36,271 nt of DNA from SIAJ01 sp036266155 (lineage in GTDB: Bacteria > Planctomycetota > Planctomycetia > Gemmatales > Gemmataceae). The stretch covers positions 1 to 36,271 of the forward strand of contig DATANR010000130.1 of NCBI GenBank assembly GCA_036266155.1. Reading direction: 5' to 3'. The stretch's first letter is position 1. The number at the start of each line of letters is the position of its first letter. Under the pieces are notes generated by a model. The model was not told where the DNA came from. It saw nothing but the letters and a program-made list of their open reading frames with translations, and did not search any database. Position numbers and translations under genes: made by a program. Shown one piece after another: positions 1 to 7,000 of the stretch.

Positions 1-1386
1 CCGAAGAGCCCCGTCCCAATCGTCCCCACCGTGCCGGCGCCTGGCGTCGGCCCGACGCCGAAGGGCCCCGGCGGATTTGATTCCCGTATCGGCGACGAAC
101 CGAAGTCGGACGCGCCGCCACGCCCGGCTCCCGTCGCCGACAAGGACGCGCCGGGACCGGATCTTTACTTCATCGAGAATGGCCCATTCCCCGCCGTGTT
201 CCTGCTCGACGAGCGGACGCTCGTGTTCCTGCCGAACCCCGAGCGCGGCGGCATGGCGACCTACTTCAACCTTCTCGGCCAACTCTTGCGCAAGCGTGCC
301 GACGGCCCGCTCGCCGATGCCTTGGCCGAGGCAAACAAGCACACGATCGTCGCCGCCGCGCGAATTGGTCAGGTCGAAGCGCTCTTCCACGATGAATTCC
401 CGCGTGAACTTGTGCCATTCCGCTCGCTGCTGCGGGCGCAATCCGTGACGCTGACGGCCGACGTTGCGGCCAAGACGACGGTGACTGCCCGGTTCGCATT
501 TGCCGATGCCGCGCAGGCCCGGCGGGCTGAGCCAGTCTTCAAGACGTTGATCCAGCTCGGCTCCGACACATTGCTCGACGTCAAGAAGACGCTCGATCGC
601 GAGCAGGAATTTGGTCCTGTGGCCCGGCCACTGATTGAACTGGCGACGGCTGCTCTCGACAAAGCCGACGTGAAAACTGACGGCACCATGGTCATCGCCC
701 GCGTCGATGCCGAGATCGGGCCGGCCGTGGCCAAGGCGATGGCTGCCCTTCCTGACCTGACGGAAGCCGCCGCCGGCCGGACCAAGTCGATGAACAATTT
801 GAAGCAGATCGGCCTCGCCATGCACAACTACCACGATACGATGGGTTATTTCCCCAGCGACATCGTTGGTCCCGGCGGCAAACCGCTGTTGAGTTGGCGC
901 GTGCAGATCTTGCCGTACATCGAGCAGGACAACATGTACCGGCAACTCGACCTGACCAAGGCCTGGGACGATCCGGTCAACGCACGCGTTCTTGAGAAGA
1001 TGCCCGACATCTTCCGCGTTTTCGACCGCGACACGAAGAACAAGGGCACGACTTATTGGCAGATGCCGACGATCACGCAGCAGCCCAACGGACCGCGCCC
1101 GTTCCACATCCCCGGCGGCAAGCTGCGTATTGCGGACATCTCCGATGGCACGTCGAACACGCTTATGGTCGTCGAAGCCACGGACGCCGTCCCGTGGGCG
1201 AAGCCGGGCGACATGGCGTTTGACCCTACTAAATCGCCCAAGATCGGCGACCGGGAGCGCAAGCGCGCGTTGGTGGTTTTAGGCGATGGCTCGGTCCGCA
1301 AGCTGAACCTTGCGAAGATGACAGACGAATCACTTCGCGCGCTCATGACCGTGAACGGCGCCGAGATCGTGACCATCGAAGATTGA
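1..1386 (+). CDS. DUF1559 family protein, 5' end outside window
   Basis: The frame is open to the first base of the window, so the true start lies upstream; the GTG at 31 is only the first available start codon. The C-terminal half is a DUF1559 domain, a family greatly expanded in planctomycetes and usually attached to an N-terminal pilin-like helix, which is not visible here. Recognisable pieces are NNLKQIGLAMHNYHD, followed by LLSWRVQILPYIEQ (codons about 785-930) and SDGTSNTLMVVEA (about 1141-1180). The end, LGDGSVRKLN, is the usual DUF1559 tail. Upstream is a roughly 200-residue region with a proline-rich segment and an alpha/beta stretch seen in related proteins with no assigned activity. 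The biological role of DUF1559 proteins is unknown; a surface or secreted role is inferred from family context. Confidence 0.85.
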   Translation, partial: PKSPVPIVPTVPAPGVGPTPKGPGGFDSRIGDEPKSDAPPRPAPVADKDAPGPDLYFIENGPFPAVFLLDERTLVFLPNPERGGMATYFNLLGQLLRKRADGPLADALAEANKHTIVAAARIGQVEALFHDEFPRELVPFRSLLRAQSVTLTADVAAKTTVTARFAFADAAQARRAEPVFKTLIQLGSDTLLDVKKTLDREQEFGPVARPLIELATAALDKADVKTDGTMVIARVDAEIGPAVAKAMAALPDLTEAAAGRTKSMNNLKQIGLAMHNYHDTMGYFPSDIVGPGGKPLLSWRVQILPYIEQDNMYRQLDLTKAWDDPVNARVLEKMPDIFRVFDRDTKNKGTTYWQMPTITQQPNGPRPFHIPGGKLRIADISDGTSNTLMVVEATDAVPWAKPGDMAFDPTKSPKIGDRERKRALVVLGDGSVRKLNLAKMTDESLRALMTVNGAEIVTIED

Positions 1387-1409
1387 AACTCTCACCCGGA
1401 GTATTTGCC

Positions 1410-1934
1410 ATGCGCGGAAGTCATCCGCTTGCGGCCATCGCGATTGCGTTGGTGACAGGCGTTGTTTACGCCGATGATCCGCCCGTACGGAAGCGCGCTG
1501 AGCCGAAGGTTACCGAGGCCGAGCAGGCCATCTGGGACAAGGCGAAAGCCATCCTCGCCAAGGCGGATCAGGTCGAACTCTATTCGATCGACCCCGAGTA
1601 TCTTCCGCCGGAAAAGCGGCCGAAAGACGGCTTCCACGGCTGGGCGGTGTTGGGCAAGACGGCGCTCAAGGATGTCGACACACGCAAGAAAGTGCTAGCG
1701 ATTGCTGAGTCGATCCGGCCCGGGACCGGGGCCAAGTGTTTTGATCCACGGCACGCGATTCGTGCGACAGGGGATGGCAAGACCGTTGACATCTTACTCT
1801 GCTACGAATGCGGTTGGGCCTATGTCTTCGTCGGTGACGATTCCGTGCACTTTACGATTGCGAAAGGCCAGGAAGACCTCAACGCAATTTTGAAGGAAGC
1901 GAAGGTGCCGTTGCCGAAGGGGCCGCGAGAATGA
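1410..1934 (+). CDS. Secreted hypothetical protein with CYEC motif
   Basis: A 174-residue protein. I chose the ATG at 1410 over the in-frame upstream start at 1383 because GGAG at 1398-1401 sits 8 bases before it and because this start gives a clean signal peptide (hydrophobic LAAIAIALVTGVV, cleavage near YADD). The mature part is charged and has a Cys-containing strand, DILLCYECGWAYVF, near the end, with another Cys at KCFDPRHAIR. The two regions could form a metal site or a disulfide, but I do not recognise a named family. It starts 23 bases after the DUF1559 gene and overlaps the next gene by ATGA, so the three probably form one transcript. Confidence 0.75.
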   Translation: MRGSHPLAAIAIALVTGVVYADDPPVRKRAEPKVTEAEQAIWDKAKAILAKADQVELYSIDPEYLPPEKRPKDGFHGWAVLGKTALKDVDTRKKVLAIAESIRPGTGAKCFDPRHAIRATGDGKTVDILLCYECGWAYVFVGDDSVHFTIAKGQEDLNAILKEAKVPLPKGPRE

Positions 1935-2854
1935 CCGTCGACGTCTGGCCCGACCTGCCCGTTGCCGCGTGGAAGGACGCCTACGCGACCCTGCACCTGT
2001 GGACGCAGGTCGTCGGCAAGGTGCGGCTGGCGAAGGCGCCGATGGTCAATCATTGGTGGCAGGTGCCGCTCTATGTCACCGCCCGCGGTCTCACGACGTC
2101 GCCGATGCCGGATGGGTCGCGGACCTTTCAGATCGACTTCGATTTCCACGACCACACGTTGCAGATCGCGACGAGCGACGGCGGCCATCAGCAACTCGCG
2201 TTGAAGCCGCAATCGGTCGCCGCGTTTTATGCGGAAGTGATGGCCGCGCTCCGCTCGCTCGGCCTTGACGTTCATATCTGGTCCACGCCGTGTGAGATCG
2301 CCGACCCGATCCCGTTCGAAAAAGATCAGCAACACGCGACCTACGACCGCGACGCCGCCCACACCTGTTGGCGGCTCCTCGTGTCGGCGGACCGCGTGCT
2401 GCAGGCGTTTCGTGGCCGTTTCCTTGGCAAGTGCAGTCCGGTCCATTTCTTCTGGGGAAGCTTTGACCTGGCGGTCACCCGCTTCTCTGGCCGCACGGCT
2501 CCACGCCATCCAGGCGCGCCGAACATCGCGGATCACGTGACGCGCGAGGCCTATTCGCACGAAGTGAGCAGCGCCGGCTTCTGGCCCGGCGGCGGCCCGA
2601 TCGCGGAGCCGGTCTTTTACGCCTATGCTTATGCCGAACCGGCCGGCTTTGCGAGTTTCCCCGTCCGACCTGCCGGCGCATATTATCATCCGGATTTGCG
2701 TGAGTTTCTGTTCCCGCTGTCCGCAATCCGGCAGGCGGCTGACCCGGATACGGCGATCCTCGATTTCCTCCAGTCGACCTACGAAGCAGCCGCCGAACTC
2801 GGCAAATGGGATCGGGTAACCTTGGAACGGCCCGCAATTCCACCGGCAATATGA
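1931..2854 (+). CDS. DUF5996 family protein
   Basis: A 307-residue cytoplasmic protein with no signal peptide or membrane segment. The opening WPDLPVAAWKDAYATLHLWTQ, the block VNHWWQVPLYVTARGL, and later SPVHFFWGSFDLAVTRFSGR and SHEVSSAGFWPGGG are hallmarks of DUF5996, a widespread uncharacterised family of about 300 residues, so the protein is full length. The start codon overlaps the stop of the previous gene (ATGA at 1931-1934), which points to translational coupling. No catalytic activity is known for the family. It faces apbE tail to tail across 158 bases in which I see no gene. Confidence 0.85.
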   Translation: MTVDVWPDLPVAAWKDAYATLHLWTQVVGKVRLAKAPMVNHWWQVPLYVTARGLTTSPMPDGSRTFQIDFDFHDHTLQIATSDGGHQQLALKPQSVAAFYAEVMAALRSLGLDVHIWSTPCEIADPIPFEKDQQHATYDRDAAHTCWRLLVSADRVLQAFRGRFLGKCSPVHFFWGSFDLAVTRFSGRTAPRHPGAPNIADHVTREAYSHEVSSAGFWPGGGPIAEPVFYAYAYAEPAGFASFPVRPAGAYYHPDLREFLFPLSAIRQAADPDTAILDFLQSTYEAAAELGKWDRVTLERPAIPPAI

Positions 2855-3012
2855 CAACCGCGCTAAGTCGCGGAAATCGCAATCCGATCCAGCTCGCGCC
2901 GCCTGGCAGAAGCGCCGCGTTAAGAACGAAGCGTTGCGAGCGAGGCGATCGGCCCCGAATCTTGCGGATTTCTGAAGTTCAGCTGCTGAATTCTCACGAA
3001 TCCAGCTATGAA

Positions 3013-4014
3013 TCAATCCATTGCCAACCATTTTGCAAAGCCCTTCGACTCCTTGCCCGCCTCGCCCTTAACGGCGATCCATGTTGCGGCCCCTTCGATT
3101 GACTCGATCTTCTCGATCGCCTTGTCCGGCGGCATGATGCTCGCCACCTTGGTCAAGCTGTCCGCCTGGATGCCGCGACGGGCGACGACGGTCACGCTGC
3201 GGCGACCGGTGAGCCCGAGGCCTGTCTTCGGGTCGACTACATGTGAATAACGTACACCCGCGATCTCAACGAACTGCTCCGAATCTCCTGACGTGCTCAC
3301 GGCCGCATCTCTCAAGATGAGTTGGCGCTTCTCCTTGGCGCCGGGCAGCGGGTCGATGTCGATCCGCCAGCCCGGCTTGCCCGGCGGGGGGGCCGAGACC
3401 GCGATGTCGCCACTCGCCGCGACCAGGGCGCTCGTGATGCCGCGCTTTTCCAGAACCTTGATGCCTTCGTCGGCCGCGAAGCCCTTGGCGATGCCGCCTA
3501 GGTCGAGCTGCATGCCGGCGACTTTCAGGTTCACCGTCCTCGCCTTCGCGTCGAGTTCCATGTGCTTATAGCCGACGCGTTGCAGCGCTTCCGCCAGCAC
3601 TTCCTTGTCGGGCAACACGCGATCCTTGCGGGCCTGCCGCCAGAGCCGCACGATCGGGCCGACGGTCATGTCGAATGCGCCGTCGGAGAGCGCGGCCACT
3701 TCCTGACCTTTCTCCAGCACAAAGAATAAGTCATCGCTTACCTTGACCGGCCCGCCAGGCTTGGTCGCGCTCTTCTTGCAAAGCTGCATCAGTTCGCTTT
3801 CCGGGATGTAATCGCTCATGATGCGATTCAATTCTTCGACGCGCGCGAACACAGCCTTCGCCGCCTTGTCGCCCGTCTCCTTGTCCGCGGCGTAGAGGAC
3901 GACGCGGAACTTCGTCCCCATGTGCGGCTCTTCGTACTCGAAGCGCTGCGGGTCGCCGGCACGCGCGACCGAAACAGTTGCCAGAAGGACGGCGCAGGAA
4001 AGGAGGCGAGTCAT
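3013..4014 (-). CDS. apbE: FAD:protein FMN transferase (ApbE family)
   Basis: A 333-residue protein with a signal peptide (LLSCAVLLATVSVARA). ApbE enzymes act outside the cytoplasmic membrane, covalently attaching FMN from FAD to Thr or Ser of flavoproteins such as the NqrB, NqrC and RnfG subunits. Diagnostic blocks are HMGTKF near the mature N-terminus, LSDGAFDMTVGPI, LDLGGIAKGFAAD (FAD-binding and metal region), AASGDIAVS, and SHVVDPKTGLG. The C-terminal metal-binding loop normally reads AD.LATA; here it is ADSLTKVASIM, which keeps the Asp. Length and motif order are those of a complete enzyme. No target flavoprotein is present in the window. The gene is divergent from the SUMF1-like gene, with a long inverted repeat between the two starts. 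Confidence 0.92.
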   Translation of the reverse strand: MTRLLSCAVLLATVSVARAGDPQRFEYEEPHMGTKFRVVLYAADKETGDKAAKAVFARVEELNRIMSDYIPESELMQLCKKSATKPGGPVKVSDDLFFVLEKGQEVAALSDGAFDMTVGPIVRLWRQARKDRVLPDKEVLAEALQRVGYKHMELDAKARTVNLKVAGMQLDLGGIAKGFAADEGIKVLEKRGITSALVAASGDIAVSAPPPGKPGWRIDIDPLPGAKEKRQLILRDAAVSTSGDSEQFVEIAGVRYSHVVDPKTGLGLTGRRSVTVVARRGIQADSLTKVASIMPPDKAIEKIESIEGAATWIAVKGEAGKESKGFAKWLAMD

Positions 4015-4050
4015 AGAATGAAGCCTTTGTCCGGGCAGTCTAATTCCGGA

Positions 4051-4130
4051 AGGCGAGCGGAGCGGCGTTAGCCGCCCGATGTTGACCCCTCCAGAACATT
4101 ATCGGGCGGCTGACGCCGCTCCGCTCGCCT
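4051..4130. repeat. Long inverted repeat between divergent starts
   Basis: Arms 4051-4080 and 4101-4130 are 30 bases long with one mismatch and a 20-base spacer. The arm begins AGGCGAGCGGAGCGGCG and ends GCCGCCCGAT. It lies in the 140 bases between the apbE start and the SUMF1-like start, so a transcript from either gene could carry it in its leader. The mismatch would be a G:U wobble in plus-strand RNA. It looks like a dispersed planctomycete palindromic repeat rather than a gene-specific operator. Confidence 0.8.
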
Positions 4131-4154
4131 GGTCTGTTGGAGAATCTACCAATC

Positions 4155-5294
4155 ATGCTCCACCGCATCCAACTCTCCGCCGCGCTAGCGATCGGCGGAT
4201 TCGTGCTGGTGGCCGCGTTCGCCGACGATCCGAAGTCGACCAAGCCGGCCACCAAGCACCAGAACTATACCGAGACCATCGAGGGGTCCAACGGCAAAGT
4301 ATCCTTCGACATGATCGCCGTCCCTGGCGGCGAATTCGAGATGGGCAGCCCTGCTGACGAGAAAGATCGCAAAGATGACGAAGGCCCGCAAGTGAAGGTG
4401 CGGCTCAAACCGTTCTGGATCGCCAAGTGCGAATGCACGTGGGACGAGTTCGACCTGTATTTCCGCGAAGGGAACAAAAACCTCGACAAGAAAGACGGTG
4501 AGGGCGCGGATACGGAGAAGAAGGAACCGGACGACAAGCCGGAAGAAAAGAAAGACGCCAAGTCCGAGTCCAAGAAGGATGAGAAGCCGCTCTCGCCTGC
4601 CGACGCCGTCTCGAAACCGACCAAGCCCTATGTCGACGAGACCTATGGCTTCGAACGTGAGAAGAACCCGGCCATCTGCATGACGCATCACGCAGCCATG
4701 AAATATTGCGAATGGCTCTCGAAGAAGACGGGCAAAGACTATCGCCTGCCGACCGAGGCCGAGTGGGAATATGCATGCCGGGCCGGCACCAAATCGCCGT
4801 TCGGCATTCCCGAGAAGGCGAACCTTTCAGATTACGCGTGGCTGAAAGCCAATTCGGTCAACGCCGACGGCCGACTCGGCCCGCACCCGGTCGGCTCCAA
4901 GAAGCCGAACGCCTGGGGCATCCACGACATGCATGGCAACGTCATGGAATGGACCCTCGACCACTACGTGAAAGACGCATACGCCCGCTTCGCCAAGATG
5001 CCGCTGATGGACGGCTTCGTCTGCAATCCGTGCTTCAAGCCGACGGAAAACAAGTGGGCGCACACGGCCCGTGGCGGCCACTTCAAGGATGATCCCAAAG
5101 ACCTTCGCAGCGCGGCCCGGCGCAAATCCGAAAAGAAGTGGATGGCCGCCGACCCGCAGGAACCGCAAAGCATCTGGTGGCTGACCAACTACCCGATCAT
5201 CGGCTTCCGCGTCGTTCGACCGGTGGACCCTGATGACTTGACGGGCATTACATCGAAAGTCGTCAAAGAGAATGACGAGGAGTTCAAGCCATAA
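4155..5294 (+). CDS. Secreted SUMF1/FGE-fold protein
   Basis: A 379-residue protein with a signal peptide (LSAALAIGGFVLVAAFADD). The ATG at 4155 was preferred over the in-frame TTG at 4137, as it starts the signal peptide directly. The formylglycine-generating-enzyme (SUMF1) fold is clear: MIAVPGGEFEMGS, AAMKYCEWLSKKTG, YRLPTEAEWEYACRAG, WGIHDMHGNVMEWT, and near the end IIGFRVVRP. The fold is interrupted at about residues 108-150 by a Lys/Glu/Asp-rich low-complexity insert. The paired catalytic cysteines of true FGE in the C-terminal RxxxR-type segment are not visible; the matching segment reads LRSAARRK. It is therefore probably not a sulfatase-activating enzyme but a structural or ligand-binding relative. 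Followed by a palindromic repeat and an oxidoreductase gene. Confidence 0.85.
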   Translation: MLHRIQLSAALAIGGFVLVAAFADDPKSTKPATKHQNYTETIEGSNGKVSFDMIAVPGGEFEMGSPADEKDRKDDEGPQVKVRLKPFWIAKCECTWDEFDLYFREGNKNLDKKDGEGADTEKKEPDDKPEEKKDAKSESKKDEKPLSPADAVSKPTKPYVDETYGFEREKNPAICMTHHAAMKYCEWLSKKTGKDYRLPTEAEWEYACRAGTKSPFGIPEKANLSDYAWLKANSVNADGRLGPHPVGSKKPNAWGIHDMHGNVMEWTLDHYVKDAYARFAKMPLMDGFVCNPCFKPTENKWAHTARGGHFKDDPKDLRSAARRKSEKKWMAADPQEPQSIWWLTNYPIIGFRVVRPVDPDDLTGITSKVVKENDEEFKP

Positions 5295-5297
5295 CCC

Positions 5298-5389
5298 GTA
5301 GGGTGGGTCAAGCGGCGCTTCGCCGCGCCGACCCACCGTGCGGGCCGAGGGTGGGTCGGCACGGCGAAGCGCCGCTTGACCCACCCTAC
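5298..5389. repeat. Paired REP-like palindrome, copy 1
   Basis: Arms 5298-5337 and 5350-5389 are 40 bases each with one mismatch and a 12-base spacer. Each arm starts GTAGGGTGGGTCAAG and ends GCCGACCCACC, so each arm can also fold on itself (GGGTGGGTC with GACCCACC). Its outer sequences match the repeat at 12780-12856, while the middle differs. It sits between the SUMF1-like gene and the oxidoreductase gene, right after the stop codon. Confidence 0.88.
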
Positions 5390-5416
5390 AAGACACCCAA
5401 CCCAGGAGCCTCTCCC

Positions 5417-6721
5417 ATGTCGGACGCATTCGATCGCCGCAACTTCCTGACCACCGGGGCCATTGCCGCCGGCGGTCTGATGCTAAACAGCAACCTCTTC
5501 GCCCAGGGCAGCAACACCATCAACGTCGGCATCATCGGTTGCGGCGGGCGCGGCAGCGGCGCTGTCCGCAATATTCTGGATGCCGACAAGGACGTGAAGA
5601 TCGCGGCCATCTGCGATCTGCACGAAGACCGGGCCAAAGGGTTGCTCGCCAACCTCAAGAAGAAGAACGCCGGCCAGACGACGGCCACGGACGAGACCGT
5701 GTTTTCCGGCCTCGAAGGCTACAAGCAACTGCTGGCCATGCCGAACGTCAACTACGTCATCCTGGCCACGCCGCCGGGCTTTCGGCCGTTCCACATCGAG
5801 GCGGCGGTCGAGGCCGGCAAGAGCATCTTCACCGAGAAGCCGGTGGCCGTCGATGTGGCCGGAATCCGGCGCGTGCTCGCGGCGGCCAAGAAGTCGCAGG
5901 AGAAAGGTCTCAAGATCGCCGCTGGCACGCAGCGCCGCCATCAGGCCGGCTACATCGAGACCATGAAGCGGTTACACGATGGCGAGTATGGCGAGGTGCT
6001 CTCCGGGCGCGTTTACTGGAACGGCAACACGCCGTGGTTCCACCCACGCGCGAAGGGAATGAACGATGCCCAGTACCAGCTTCACAACTGGTACCACTTC
6101 ATTTGGCTGTGCGGCGACCACATCGTCGAACAGCATGTGCATAACCTCGACGTGGCCAACTGGGCGATGAAGGCCAATCCGGTCAAAGTGAGCGGCATGG
6201 GTGGGCGCGCTCGCCGGCCGGTCGGCGATCCGAAGGAAGTCGGCAATATCTGGGATCACTTCGCGCTTGAGTACGAGTACCCGAACGGCGTCGTCGTCGA
6301 GAGCTTTTGCCGGCACATCGACGGGGCCGAGGGCAACGTCTCCGAGACGTTCGTCGGCACCAAGGGCAAGGTCCACACCTCGCCGGGCAACTACTTTGTC
6401 GACAAGAAGGAGATCGCGCCGGGGGCCGAGACCGACCCCTACGTTCAGGAGCATATCGACCTGCTGAAGGCGATCCGCGACAACAAGCCGCTGAACGAGT
6501 TGGAGCAGGTCGCCAACAGCACGTTCAACGCCATCCTCGGCCGAATGGCTGCCTACTCCGGCCGGACGATGAAGTGGAACGAAGTGTTAACTGGCAAGCC
6601 GATGTACGGCATCAAGTGGGATGAGGACACGTTCCCGAAGGGATTCAACCTGGGCATGGCCCAGTTGCCCGTCGACCCCGTGCCGGTCCCCGGCGTGTGG
6701 AAGCCGAAGCAAACGGCGTAA
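5417..6721 (+). CDS. Gfo/Idh/MocA oxidoreductase with Tat signal
   Basis: A 434-residue NAD(P)-dependent dehydrogenase of the family that acts on sugars and sugar derivatives. The start at 5417 is set by AGGAG at 5404-5408 and by the twin-arginine signal that follows (DRRNFLTTGA with a hydrophobic stretch to LFAQG); the longer frame from 5303 runs through the palindromic repeat. The Rossmann nucleotide site is NVGIIGCGGRGSG at about residues 36-48, and the signature EKPVAVD is near 139. A His-rich stretch, HIVEQHVHNLDVANW, at about 235-250 is typical of planctomycete secreted members and may bind substrate or metal. The export signal implies a periplasmic, folded, cofactor-loaded enzyme. The substrate cannot be read from sequence. 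A terminator-like hairpin follows. Confidence 0.9.
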   Translation: MSDAFDRRNFLTTGAIAAGGLMLNSNLFAQGSNTINVGIIGCGGRGSGAVRNILDADKDVKIAAICDLHEDRAKGLLANLKKKNAGQTTATDETVFSGLEGYKQLLAMPNVNYVILATPPGFRPFHIEAAVEAGKSIFTEKPVAVDVAGIRRVLAAAKKSQEKGLKIAAGTQRRHQAGYIETMKRLHDGEYGEVLSGRVYWNGNTPWFHPRAKGMNDAQYQLHNWYHFIWLCGDHIVEQHVHNLDVANWAMKANPVKVSGMGGRARRPVGDPKEVGNIWDHFALEYEYPNGVVVESFCRHIDGAEGNVSETFVGTKGKVHTSPGNYFVDKKEIAPGAETDPYVQEHIDLLKAIRDNKPLNELEQVANSTFNAILGRMAAYSGRTMKWNEVLTGKPMYGIKWDEDTFPKGFNLGMAQLPVDPVPVPGVWKPKQTA

Positions 6722-6747
6722 TGGAATTGGTCAAGAGAAGTGCTAAG

Positions 6748-6782
6748 GCCGCCAACGACGCGTTGGCGGCACCACTTTTTTG
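6748..6782 (+). terminator. Rho-independent terminator-like hairpin
   Basis: A perfect 10-base-pair stem (6748-6757 with 6761-6770, GCCGCCAACG and CGTTGGCGGC) with a 3-base loop is followed by ACCAC and a run of six T at 6776-6781. It lies 26 bases after the oxidoreductase stop, the expected place for its terminator. Confidence 0.7.
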
Positions 6783-6817
6783 ACCACTTTTTTGACCACT
6801 TTATTGCACCACTTTTT
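6771..6817 (+). repeat. Tandem 12-base repeat ACCACTTTTTTG
   Basis: The unit ACCACTTTTTTG occurs at 6771-6782 and 6783-6794 exactly, at 6795-6806 with one change, and as a partial, offset copy from 6808. It overlaps the T-run of the terminator hairpin, giving four successive T tracts. Confidence 0.8.
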
Positions 6818-6904
6818 CGGGCTCTCACAATCGACGCAAATGTCGATCGGGATGTGAATTGCGTCGGTAGGTCAAGTCAAAGGGCGCCAACCCCTATAAC
6901 CCCC

Positions 6905-6977
6905 TGGCGCTCTTCGTGGCGCTCTTTGATTGGCGCTCTTCAATTCGACCAAATTGACCGCCCAAGTCATCTATAAT
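6905..6977 (+). promoter_or_regulatory. Candidate ygiQ promoter with three direct repeats
   Basis: A perfect TATAAT lies at 6972-6977, about 23 bases before the ygiQ ATG. TTGACC at 6954-6959 is only 12 bases upstream, too close for a standard -35, so any sigma-70 promoter here would rely on the -10 or an activator. Just upstream the 10-mer TGGCGCTCTT occurs three times, at 6905-6914, 6917-6926 and 6931-6940. Confidence 0.4.
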
Positions 6978-7000
6978 GGGGCTGTCGTCTCAGAGTTCCC

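Noticed and set aside
1820..3031. Long minus-strand open frame over the DUF5996 gene
   Set aside because: Arg- and Gly-rich with no family motif; it lies opposite a well-supported gene and arises from high GC content.
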